Assembly (NCBI GenBank): GCA_033964015.1
Contig: CM066920.1
Span: 310,001 to 374,000, forward strand
Source of the DNA: Scolanthus callimorphus
Lineage: Eukaryota; Cnidaria; Anthozoa; Actiniaria; Edwardsiidae
DNA length: 64,000 nt
Reading direction: 5' to 3'
Shown here: piece by piece, positions 43,953-53,042 of the stretch
How the letters are laid out: each line of letters starts with the position of its first letter
Position numbering within the stretch: position 1 is the first letter of the stretch
Notes under the pieces: generated by a model
Database searches by the model: none
Seen by the model: the letters and a program-made list of their open reading frames with translations, nothing else
Told to the model about the DNA's origin: nothing
Program-made: the position numbers and the translations under genes

Positions 43953-44381
43953 ATGCGGCTGTTCCTTTCGACAGGGGTAATTGTGCTATGCGGTCTATCC
44001 TTTATCGTCGAATCAAGTACTCGAGTCTGCAATGATGAACTACGTGTGTTAAGAGAAACAACAGAAAGTGGCGAAGAAGCCGTTGGAACTGAAGAACGTC
44101 CGCCAGATGCAAGGTTTTGCGGGAGATATGGCTGTATAGGAAGAAGATCCCTTTCGCCCAAGATAGGAAAAAAGATAGAAAATAAGGGAACAATCAAACG
44201 AAATAAGCCGTGTTTCCGCTTCGGTTGCAAGAGAAGTACGCTGGGCATGAAAGAGGGAGGGGGCAATAGCCGATTTACGCCATACACAAGTTTGGCTCTT
44301 GGCTCGGTTGATAGACTGAAACTATCGAGGGCAAGGAAAACGCGCCGGTGCGGTCGATTTGGATGTTGGGAGCGAAGCTGA
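43953..44381 (+). CDS. Secreted precursor with three C-x-R-[F/Y]-G-C cyclic peptide cores, 142 aa
   Basis: Complete single-exon frame with ATG, stop and a polyadenylation signal 52 bases later. Residues 1-22 are a signal peptide (M-R-L-F-L-S then G-V-I-V-L-C-G-L-S-F-I-V). An acidic spacer follows. Cores: R-F-C56-G-R-Y-G-C61-I-G-R-R, with Gly before Arg-Arg giving an Ile-amide; N-K-P-C87-F-R-F-G-C92-K-R, between K82-R83 and K93-R94; and R-R-C133-G-R-F-G-C138-W-E-R-S at the C-terminus. Each Cys pair encloses four residues, so a six-residue disulphide ring like that of oxytocin/vasopressin or urotensin II is predicted, with no other similarity to them. Multiple related cores separated by basic sites are the hallmark of neuropeptide precursors. 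I do not recognise this precursor as a described family; signalling function is inferred. Confidence 0.82.
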   Translation: MRLFLSTGVIVLCGLSFIVESSTRVCNDELRVLRETTESGEEAVGTEERPPDARFCGRYGCIGRRSLSPKIGKKIENKGTIKRNKPCFRFGCKRSTLGMKEGGGNSRFTPYTSLALGSVDRLKLSRARKTRRCGRFGCWERS

Positions 44382-44432
44382 TTTGTCTGGCATTCTCTTG
44401 TAGACAAACGGTAGGCAATCCGAGAGTGAAAG

Positions 44433-44438
44433 AATAAA
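44433..44438 (+). promoter_or_regulatory. Polyadenylation signal of the three-core peptide gene
   Basis: AATAAA, 52 bases downstream of the stop codon at 44381, in the expected place for a short 3' untranslated region. Confidence 0.65.
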
Positions 44439-44766
44439 ATGGGATCACATTAAAGAGCCCGTGTCAGCCACTCCTTTGTTATTGTTTTCGTTCGATATGA
44501 GAAGAAGAATTACGTGTAGAAATCTCTGACTAAACATCCAAAAACAAAGTTTCATATTTGATTTACCAACCTCAATCAAGAACATTGCTCTATATTCTCT
44601 AAATCAGCGGATGGAAATGGATACTTTCTCCGACTTGGTATGTTGCTATGCTGTCAAAATGGCGGCTGACACAGGCTCTTTAACTAGATGGCTATAATGA
44701 AAAAAAACTTATAGAGGTCTGGCCTCAAAGTGTTAAAAAAGGATACAATTTAGGGCAACACTATGC

Positions 44767-44896
44767 AACGTCCAACCAATAATAGACGCGAAAATGGCCA
44801 TTGAGTGAGTTTGAGTTAACAAACTCTTATAACGTCCAACCAATAATAGACGCGAAAATGGCCATTGAGTGAGTTTGAGTTAACAAACTCTTATAA
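44767..44896 (+). repeat. 65-bp perfect tandem duplication
   Basis: Two adjacent copies starting AACGTCCAACCAATAATAGA at 44767 and 44832, identical as far as I can see. Contains an inverted GAGTTTGAGTTAACAAACTC in each copy. Confidence 0.95.
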
Positions 44897-45169
44897 AATC
44901 TCATTCGATTCAAAGTTCAGCAAAAACTTTTAAAATGAGCTTTTCGGTTCATATTTTTTAGTGTTTATAAAAAAACATGCGACACTATATACAGAAACAT
45001 TCAATCCTATTCTAGGTTTTGAGTAGTTAAGTGATTGTAAGGTTGTAAAGCATTGAAATGTTGTGTAATGTATATTTATAATATTCATCCATTATTCATA
45101 GGATGCTCATCCAATCTCTGCACTGGATTCGGATCAGGTGACACTACTTGTAACCCCGATACCACATGG

Positions 45170-45226
45170 CTAGGTGTCTGATACAGAATACTAATTGATC
45201 TAATTAGTATTCTGTATAGGACACCT
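45170..45226. repeat. Hairpin-forming palindrome
   Basis: GGTGTCTGATACAGAATACT pairs with AGTATTCTGTATAGGACACC across an AATTGATCTAATT centre. The arms are about 24 bases long with two mismatches. Confidence 0.85.
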
Positions 45227-45307
45227 TCCAGTGCAGCCCTCAGTCTTTGAACAGTTGGATATTTGTTTCAAATAACACATATCCCCTACTGTTCAAAGGC
45301 TTAAGGG

Positions 45308-45730
45308 GACCACTCTAGTGAAGTCCAAGTATGGTCTTCTCTCGTAGAACAGTACCTTCACCTGAGAGACTATATGTTGTTTTAGTTCGGCTAGTTCCAT
45401 GTGGGACAGGAATCATGCCTTCTGCGCATGCTTGCTACAAAACGATTGGCGTTTTTTGTGCATCCGAAAATTCTTTCATTTTCAATGCACATTGTTTCAA
45501 ATATCCCCTACAGACTAAAAGCTGAAGAAGACCACTCTAGTTAAGTCCAAGCATGGTCTTCTCTCGTAGAGCAGTACCTAAAATAGCTTCACCTGAGAGA
45601 CTATATGTTGTTTTAGTCCGGCTAGTTCCATGTGGGACAGGAATCATGCCTTCTGCGCATGCTTTCTGCAAAATGATTGGCGTTTTTTGTTAACACCCGA
45701 AAATTCTTTCATTTTCAATACACATTCAAT
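45308..45730 (+). repeat. Direct duplication of about 190 bp
   Basis: 45311-45490 and 45532-45725 share GACTATATGTTGTTTTAGT, GGCTAGTTCCATGTGGGACA and GCCTTCTGCGCATGCTT with only small indels. The second copy has an extra AAAATAGC. No coding frame is kept in both. Confidence 0.88.
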
Positions 45731-45782
45731 TTAATATAAGTACAAAAGTTAGAATATCATAAGTACTTTACAATATTTGTGT

Positions 45783-45810
45783 CTATGTTGTATCTGCCGA
45801 TACAACATAG
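45783..45810. repeat. 12-bp perfect hairpin
   Basis: CTATGTTGTATC, a TGCC loop, then GATACAACATAG. Confidence 0.9.
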
Positions 45811-46084
45811 CCACTCATATTGTAAATAGTACATATATTATTATTATTATTATTATTCTGCCCTAGCTAACAAAACAAACCTATAATGCCGGACAAAACG
45901 TATTGGCTATAAAAGTAAAGTAAAACGTAAATGTCCTTATTAACGTCGGTAACTCGTAATAGCCTTCGGCTAACAAACCTGAGGTCGACGGTGCACCACT
46001 TTACCCCCTTTCTCTTATCAGAGCTCCAGGTGAAAGGCATTCAAAGCTATAAGCAAGCTACTCGGAACAGAGAAAAGTCGATAC

Positions 46085-46166
46085 GGTTGGTCGATCCGGG
46101 TTTCGAACTCAGGACCATCCGCACAGTGTGCCGTGCACAAACACACTGCGCCACCTAACCCTACCG
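46085..46166 (-). mobile_element. tRNA-like SINE head
   Basis: On the minus strand, GGTGGCGCAGTGTG (A-box-like) is followed some 45 bases later by GAGTTCGAAACCCGG (B-box-like). The spacing and the B box are those of a tRNA gene, but the stems do not close, so I take it as the head of a tRNA-derived SINE rather than a working tRNA. Confidence 0.5.
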
Positions 46167-46207
46167 CTATACGTTTGTTTAATCCTGGTTTCCATATAGT
46201 CATATTT

Positions 46208-46295
46208 GTCTTATCTGTCGTATCAGTCGACCGTGAAACAATGTAAATTTGAATTATTTTATTGTTTCACGGTCGACTGATACGACAGATAAGAC
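46208..46295. repeat. Perfect 35-bp inverted repeat around an 18-bp loop
   Basis: Left arm 46208-46242 begins GTCTTATCTGTCGTATCAGT; right arm 46261-46295 is its exact inverse complement. The loop is AT-rich. It looks like the remains of a very short inverted-repeat element. Confidence 0.95.
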
Positions 46296-46695
46296 TATTT
46301 ATAAAATAACTGCGATAGTACGCCCTCTGATTGGTCGGAAACCAATTACCATAACGTTATGGTAAATCTTATAGTACATAGCTTTGACCGGAAGTGTGTT
46401 TCCATTCGCCAAACTTTGACAAAACTTCAGCAGTTTCTATCATTTCTCGATGTAAATCTATAAAAAACAGCATCTATAAAATGATGGAACCTTCAGAAAA
46501 CGATAGAAAAGATTGGCAGCGTGAGGAAATAGCGAGATGGACAGATTCTTTTTGATTTAGCAAGTGAAAACATAGTTAGTAGAGGGGACTAACTATGGTG
46601 AAAACGATCAAATCAAACGTGCGACCGGCAAATCGACGGAAACGGCAAGGCAAGGTAAGTTTTGCCACTCCTAAATTAGGAATTTACGCAGTTAT
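46296..46695. other. Spacer between hairpin and CRE-repeat element
   Basis: CGCCCTCTGATTGGTCGG at about 46322 and the ACCATAACGTTATGGT palindrome at about 46348 resemble MITE parts. No gene is seen. Confidence 0.4.
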
Positions 46696-46889
46696 GATAG
46701 CGGAGCTCCTTAGCGGCCGAAGGCCGCAGAGCGGAGCACCATAGGTATCGCAGGAAGAATACAATTGCTCAAAGTAGAACTCAGGTATACGATCGACTTC
46801 ATTTTTCATGGTTCAGCGGTATTCCCATACTGGTATCGCGGGCGCGCCCGTGCGTGCGTGCCTGCCTGCCCCACCACAGGTAAACCAAG

Positions 46890-47483
46890 ACCCTCCTCCG
46901 TTTATTAATTATATCTCAGGAAGGAATGAAGCTCACACAACCAAACTTGGGTGAAGTTGTCTTAGTGGCAAGGCGGGTGCAACTGTCTGATCACGTGGTA
47001 TGACGTCATCGATGACGTCATCAAACCAGAAAAAGTTTATATCTCGGGAAGGGATGAACCTCAGACAACCAAACTTGGGTGAAGTTCTCTTAGTGACAAG
47101 GGGGGTGCAACTGTCTTGTCATGTAGTATGACGTCATCGATGACGTAATCAAACAAGAAAAGTTTATATCTCAGGAAGGGATGAACCTCAGACAACCAAA
47201 CTTGGGTGAGTTGTCTTAGTGGCAAGGGGGTGCAACTGCATGGTCACGTGGTATGACGTCATCGATGACGTCATCATAGGAGAAAAACAATATATCTCGG
47301 GAAGGGATGAACCTCAGACAACCAAACTTGGGTGAAGTTGTCTAAGTGGCAAGTGGATGCAACTGCCTGGTCACGTGGTATGACGTCATAAATGACGTCA
47401 TCAAACGAGAAAAGGTTGATATCTTTGGATGGGATGAGCCTCAGACAACCAAACTTGGTGAAATTATCTTAGTGGTAAGGGAG
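46890..47483 (+). repeat. Tandem repeat of about 118 bp with TGACGTCATCGATGACGTCA palindromes
   Basis: Five units. Each has a CACGTG E-box word followed closely by the palindrome TGACGTCATCGATGACGTCA or a near match, that is two CRE consensus sites (TGACGTCA) around CG. Copy 1 of the element has the same units on the other strand. Confidence 0.92.
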
Positions 47484-48390
47484 TTGCTGGCGAATTGCTA
47501 CTGGATCATTTAAATCAAGGCTGGCTCTCCTCTATCGTCCACCATATTCTGAAGAACATCCTGTTCCCATGGCAACCTTCCTTAGTGAATTCTCTGCATT
47601 TATGGAATCAATCATTCTGGCCCCGGAACCGCTCATAATTTTGGGCGATTTTAATATTCATGTCGATCGTGGGACGGACTGTAACGAAGCTGCTCGATTT
47701 CTCGATGTTCTACAATCTATGGGTCTCACGCAACATGTGACAGGGCCGACGCATAAGGATGGGCACACCCTTGACTTGATCATTACTCGATCATTCGACA
47801 GGGTGTTATCGACTAAGCCTGTAATCGATACTTATGTGTCGGACCACGCCTCAATTCTCTGTGACATCGATTGTTGTAAACCTGCTGAGTTGAAAGAAAA
47901 CGTATCGTTCCGGAAGTTGAAGGCTATCGATTTTGATGCGCTACGCGATGAAGTCACGTCATCTGTGCTCTACACTGGGGATTTCTCCGACCTTGAAGAA
48001 CTCGTCAACTGTTATAACTCCACTCTGGCCAGGCTACTCGATGCTCATGCTCCTGTTATGACTAAAACTGTAGCCAAGCGGAATGTGTTCCTTGGTTTAA
48101 CAATGATATTAGACTCGCGATAAGATCGCGCAGGGCAGCTGAGCGCAAATGGCGTAAATCGAATTTGGCGCAGGATTATCTCTCCTTCAAGGATGCACGA
48201 AATCGCGCTAATTACATTATGTCCACTGCGCGAAAGGAATACTTCTCTGACGTCATTAGCCAGAACAGCACTAACCAGGCTAAATTATTCCAGTCTGTTA
48301 AGACCTTACTATGTGAACCTTGTAAGACATCTTTCCCGCCTGACGTTAACCCTAAAATCCTGGCTAATGAATTTGGACAGTTTTTTTAGC
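47484..48390 (+). pseudogene. LINE endonuclease (C-terminal part) and linker
   Basis: The frame to 48122 has L-I-I-L-G-D-F-N-I-H-V-D (catalytic Asp and Asn), T-H-K-D-G-H-T-L-D-L-I-I-T and V-S-D-H-A-S-I, with the catalytic His, all typical of EEP endonucleases of LINEs. Around 48100 the frame shifts; the linker continues at 48165-48389 (Y-L-S-F-K-D-A-R-N-R-A-N-Y) and ends at a TAG at 48387-48389. The first third of the nuclease is missing by 5' truncation. Confidence 0.85.
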
Positions 48391-48422
48391 AGAAAATCGA
48401 AAAGATCTACCAAACCCTGGAT

Positions 48423-50125
48423 ATGCTTTCTGTAAGACCATCTGAGCCTGACTTGGTTGACAGAGATTTGGCTGCGCATGCTCCGAGGACAACGTCCAGC
48501 ACGCGCCCAACACAGCCAGCTGTAACATCCCTCTTAACGTCTTTCAAGCCTCTGTCTGAGGAAGATGTTCGAGCGTTAATTGCTAAGGCACCTATCAAAT
48601 GTTGTCCACTAGATCCCATACCGTCCTCAGTCGTCGCACAGTTGTTGGACGTTCTCATACCTGTCATTACGACTATGATAAACATGTCCTTCGAAACCGG
48701 CCAGTTTGCGAGTGGCTGGAAGGAGGCTCTGTTATTGCCTGCCCTTAAAAAGGCTGGCTTGGAGGTGGCATTTAAGAGCTTCCGCCCCATAAGCAACCTC
48801 CCCTTCGTGTCAAAGCTATCGGAACGCGAAGCCGCTGACCAGTTGATGCAGCATGCTGTTGATCAAGGACTTGATTGCAAACTTCAGTCCGCCTATAAGA
48901 AGCACCACAGCACTGAAACCGCTCTCCTTAAAGTCAAGAATGATCTCCTGATGAACATGGACAATCAACACGTGACCTTGCTGGTGCTACTCGACTTAAG
49001 CGCCGCTTTCGATACTGTTAGTCACGACATCCTGCTTGATCGTGTGAATACAAAGTTTGGAGTGAGTGGCACTGCATTACAGTGGCTGCGGTCGTACCTT
49101 GCGAATCGTAGTCAGCGTGTGAGCATTGATGGTGTGCTGTCAGATAGGTTTGTGCTTCGCCATGGGGTGCCTCAGGGATCCTGTCTTGGGCCCTTGCTGT
49201 TCAGCTTGTATACAAGCAAGCTGTTTGACATCACCAGCGCCCATCTTCCAGAGGTGCATTGTTACGCTGACGACACTCAGCTCTATCTGTCGTTTCGTCC
49301 TGATGCAACCTCTAGCTCCGATAAAGCAATTTCTGCTATGATGACCTGCATCGCAGATATAAGGGACTGGATGATCTCCGACAAGTTGATGCTAAATGAC
49401 AGCAAGACTGAGATTGTACTTGTTGGCACACGCCAACAGTTACGCAAGGTAGAGCTTGATGCTCTCAAGATTGGCACATCAACAGTGCCTCTAACTAGTT
49501 CAGCTGTTAGGAACCTAGGCGCATGGTTTGATCCAGAACTCACCATGAACACGCATGTAAACAAACTTTGTCGTGCAGCATATTTTCATCTGTACAACTT
49601 AAGGCGCATACGGAAGTACCTCTCGCAGGAGACGTGTGAGCAACTAGTGCATGCTTTTGTTACAAGTCGGATTGATTACTGCAACAGTTTGTTGTACGGT
49701 TTGCCCGCCAAGCAACTTGATAAGATTCAGCGTGTACAAAACACGGCGGCGCGCGTCATTTTTAGACTTCCAAAGTTCTGTCATATCACTCCGTCACTTT
49801 TCAGCTTGCACTGGCTGCCAGTAAGATATCGAATCGATTTTAAGATATGTCTCTTAACTTTCAAGGCAATACACGGGTTTGCTCCCAGTTACCTAAGCGA
49901 TTTAATCGTGATCAAAGAGAACCAACGTTACTCTTTTAGATCGTCTGGGTCACTCTTGCTTCGTATGCCGAGGCGCATTACCAAAAGACTTTAGGTGATA
50001 GGGCCTTTGAAGTCGCAGCTCCACGTTTATGGAATTCACTTTCTGGTGAGCTGCGAGCCAAGAGTGACATCCATGATTTTAAACGCCATCTCAAAGCACA
50101 CTTTTTTACTAAGGCATTTTTATAG
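48423..50125 (+). pseudogene. LINE reverse transcriptase
   Basis: An open frame of 523 codons from 48423 to 49994, then a one-base shift and the C-terminal end (L-W-N-S-L-S-G-E-L-R, F-K-R-H-L-K) to the stop at 50125. RT blocks in order: F-R-P-I-S-N-L-P-F-V-S-K; L-L-D-L-S-A-A-F-D-T-V-S-H with the first catalytic Asp; H-G-V-P-Q-G-S-C-L-G-P; C-Y-A-D-D-T-Q-L-Y with the catalytic pair; and N-L-G-A-W-F-D of the thumb. It is the best preserved RT in the window and most like the L2 group by wording. One substitution of note: S-K-L-S-E-R in place of the commoner S-K-x-x-E-K. Confidence 0.9.
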
Positions 50126-50740
50126 GATCGGTATTTTAAAGTCTCATGATGTAATTAGCTTTTAATAATTTTTATTCATTCGTGTTCATTGCAATATATA
50201 TATATATATTTTCTTCTTACTATTTTAAAATGTTGTAATGCGCATCTGATCAAATTGTTTGCTAATTTGCGCAATATAAGTTAATAAATTATTATTATTA
50301 TTATAGTGCAAGTGCTTAGTCACGTGGTATGACTATGGCAGGCTATCTATGTACAATGTCATTAACAAATGTTATATGTCTCATTCACACAGAAAAATAT
50401 GTAACCGGGAGCTCCGCTTTTAGCCAGTGGCTCAATCTATATATTCCTATGTACCATAGCCTGATGGTAGCACGCGTGAAAGGTTGGGAGAACAACAAAG
50501 GCTGTGGGAACACGAGCCCCTCTGGAAATGTGTTCTATTTCTTAAATGGAAACCAGGCTTTAGAACACTAGCCGACCCCCTTCACCCTCTCAATGTCCTC
50601 TCAATGTTGTACGTTTGTTGTAATGTTCACATTCCCTCTTTTACCGCCTTCCAAAAGTTTAAACAGCATTGAAATATGGGCAAAAGGGAGGTGATTGTAG
50701 CAAAGTTATTGTGCATAGATTGTAGGCCAATATTTATAGT

Positions 50741-50862
50741 AATACCATGGCACCGAGGGAAATTAGGGATTAAATTTTGCCCGGGACGCCTAGAAAGTAT
50801 TTTTAAAAGCCCCGAGGGCGCAGTGAATTAAATCCCTAATTTACCGAGTGTGCCATGGTATT
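50741..50862. mobile_element. 122-bp MITE with about 36-bp inverted ends
   Basis: AATACCATGGCACCGAGGGA and ATTAGGGATTTAATT-like words on the left pair with AATTAAATCCCTAATTTACC and GTGCCATGGTATT on the right, with a few mismatches. No coding frame. Confidence 0.88.
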
Positions 50863-51455
50863 AGTTTGTAATACTATGATCGCCGAGGAAATAAACCCGT
50901 ATTTCGCGCTGGATAAAGAAACATGGTTCAGTGAACAAGCGCAGCGACTATTGTAATTTGGTCTCCCAAGAGACCTTGAATCGGAGAACTGAAAATATAA
51001 TGTCTAATTTTATCGGACATCTGTCCATTAAAACTTTTTTCTTGGGTTGTCTTTGCTGGAAAATTGGCTAAACATAACTGACAAATATTCGGACATTTAG
51101 CAATTTTGATTGGACAATATCCAATGACCGGCGCATATATGCTAGAAATTTCCAGCTCTAAAACACTGGAGCGAGTGAAAAGAGAGCCCCAAACAACACC
51201 ACCAACTACAGAGCATAGAAGAAGGCGAAAACACAAAGTTTTAAGAATTACAGGTCGAAAAATGAAAAGTTGAATAACAACCATGACGTCATTAAAGTCT
51301 CACCGAGCATGCGCGTTTCGAAAGCAGCCATCCCACATGGATCTAAGTCGCGCTCACGCAGACTAGAGTGCAAACGAGATGTACATTTTTAACAATTGGG
51401 CAACTCGTCCAATACGCGCAAATGGAGATCAGTTGAAGACAAGAGCTTTCGCCTT

Positions 51456-51495
51456 CTAAATTTCCCTCTCGTCACGTCACGAGAGGGAAATTTAG
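51456..51495. repeat. 17-bp perfect hairpin
   Basis: CTAAATTTCCCTCTCGT, loop CACGTC, then ACGAGAGGGAAATTTAG. Confidence 0.92.
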
Positions 51496-51956
51496 TAAAA
51501 GTCAAAGGATTCTTTTGGAGGAGAATTTAGCTACTAAATGGCCTCGGAGAACAAAAGAAACCGGAGGCGATTATGATATTACATGGCATAAAATATTATA
51601 AGATGATTGATTCTGTCCATTTCTTTTGTTTCAGAGCTTATTTGGTTAGTGAACGTAGTATAGACTACAGAGACATTAAACACATTCAAACATCAGTTTT
51701 CGGTAAAGTTGCATGTGTCAGGACGACATACTGAATAGTATATCGAATATAATATTCATTATAATGTAAGGAATTGCATGGTAAAAAGAAATCTCCCTAA
51801 GCAAAAAGGTATTACAAGACTCAACAGAATGAAATAATGTAGATTACTGTGCAAGAGAAATAAAGATTCTAATTGAAGATTTGTAATGGTATCATGTTGT
51901 TCCCACTCGGCAGGCAGTAACTGGCTCAAAAGGCTGCAAGCGGACGTAATATGTAG

Positions 51957-52108
51957 GGTTGAATATAATAGATATACTAATCTAAACTCAGCAATGTAGT
52001 TATATTTAGGGTTGAATATAATAGATATACTAATCTAAACTCAGCAATGTAGTTATATTTAGGGTTGAATATAATAGATATACTAATCTAAACTCAGCAA
52101 TGTAGTTA
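51957..52108 (+). repeat. 53-bp tandem repeat, three copies
   Basis: Three nearly identical units with GGGTTGAATATAATAGATAT and CTCAGCAATGTAGTTATA; the last is cut at the start of the LINE fragment that follows. Confidence 0.93.
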
Positions 52109-52519
52109 GGGCTTTTGTTGTAGCTGCCCTCGGGTTGTGGAACAATCTGCCCGTCCCGCTGCGCTTCTTTGAGTCATTGTCAGAGTTTTAGAAAATACAG
52201 CCTTATTTACTTACTTCACGACAATGATAATGTTTAAGTTTTCTATCAAATTCAATTTTCTAAATTCATATTAGTCTCTCCCATTTCGCTTTCTCTTTCA
52301 TCACCGACGTAATGTGTTTTTTGTCCGTTTTTATTACATTTATTGTTTTGTGTTTGTATTTGTGCCTCGTCTGACTTATTCATTTAATTGTACATATAGC
52401 CCTGCTGCCTAGCTCGATTAGCTTGTGAGTTATTTTCTAGGCAGCATCATATCCAGCGCACGTTTTTTTGTTTTTCATTCTGTATATAATGTTCAGTGTT
52501 GATATGTAAATAAAGAAAT

Positions 52520-52560
<41 letters not shown>
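52108..52560 (+). mobile_element. LINE 3' end with GTT tail
   Basis: The first 90 bases code for A-F-V-V-A-A with L-W-N-N-L-P-V-P-L-R-F-F-E-S-L-S-E-F and stop, the usual C-terminal end of CR1/L2-type RTs (L-W-N-S-L-P). Then comes a 3' untranslated region and a (GTT)n tail at 52519-52560. The copy is strongly 5' truncated. Confidence 0.72.
52519..52560 (+). repeat. GTT microsatellite
   Basis: About fourteen GTT triplets in a row, at the end of the LINE fragment. Confidence 0.95.
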
Positions 52561-52562
<2 letters not shown>

Positions 52563-52616
52563 GAGTGCTCCTTTAGCAAACGGCAAATAATTGGTCTGGA
52601 GTTGGCATACCTTTCA

Positions 52617-52748
52617 AGGTTAGCAGTGGTGAGGTGACTTCATGTCTTTACTGGAAGTTCACCTGTGTGAACTCATTCCCAAAGGTTGGCAGTGGTGAGG
52701 TGACTTCATGTCTTTACTGGGTAACCTGTGTGAACTCATTGCCAAAGG
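52617..52748 (+). repeat. Tandem duplication of about 65 bp
   Basis: Two copies of GGCAGTGGTGAGGTGACTTC and ATGTCTTTACTGG, CTGTGTGAACTCATT, CCAAAGG, with a small indel in the middle. Confidence 0.9.
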
Positions 52749-52782
52749 CTCGACCACCCGCAATCCTGCAAGAAAAATGACA

Positions 52783-53042
52783 TAATTAAAGGGAGCCTGT
52801 CACGCAACTGCGCAGCTGTTCTGCGCATCTCAAAACAAGTATCGTCCCGTAACGATGGCCAGCGAAGGCTAAAATCCTCGGAAACAATCGTTTATAATCT
52901 CGCTATTTCTCGATCCATCGGACCATTCTTTTTAACTTTACATATTTAGGTATCTGATAGGATGGTCTAATTAGTTTTGCTGATGAATCAGAGCGATCGC
53001 TCCTGGAGCATGCGCGTATCGTGACACTAGGCTCCCTTTAAT
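52783..53042. mobile_element. MITE with ATTAAAGGGAGCCT ends
   Basis: ATTAAAGGGAGCCTGTCACG at the left and CGTGACACTAGGCTCCCTTT followed by AAT at the right are inverted, with a small insertion. 260 bp, non-coding. Confidence 0.8.

Larger units (their letters stand above)
47484..50304 (+). mobile_element. L2-like LINE, 5' truncated
   Basis: Non-LTR retrotransposon inserted in the CRE-repeat element. It begins inside the endonuclease (L-L-Y-R-P-P-Y-S-like wording) and has a near-complete RT, a short 3' region and a (TTA)n tail at about 50287-50304. The nearby AT dinucleotide run at 50196-50211 is in its 3' region. Confidence 0.88.
46696..50446 (+). mobile_element. Element with CRE-palindrome tandem repeats, copy 2, split by a LINE
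   Basis: Same element as 39058-39750 in the opposite orientation. Left end GATAGCGGAGCTCC with a GCGGCCGAAGGCCGC palindrome; right end GGAGCTCCGCTTTTAGCCAG, TGGCTCAATCTATATATT. Between 46890 and 47483 are five copies of a unit of about 115-120 bp with AACCAAACTTGGGTGAAGTT, GGCAAGGGGGTGCAACTG, TCACGTGGTATGACGTCATC. A LINE (47484-50304) interrupts the last unit, whose remainder resumes at 50305. Confidence 0.8.
50447..51956. other. Repeat-bearing stretch without a gene
   Basis: Contains the MITE at 50741-50862 and the hairpin at 51456-51495. Around 50928-51284 an open minus frame has no motif. No gene seen. Confidence 0.45.

Noticed and set aside
43895..44407. Open frame of 170 codons on the minus strand
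   Set aside because: It is the antisense shadow of the three-core peptide precursor, which has signal peptide, cores and polyadenylation signal on the plus strand.
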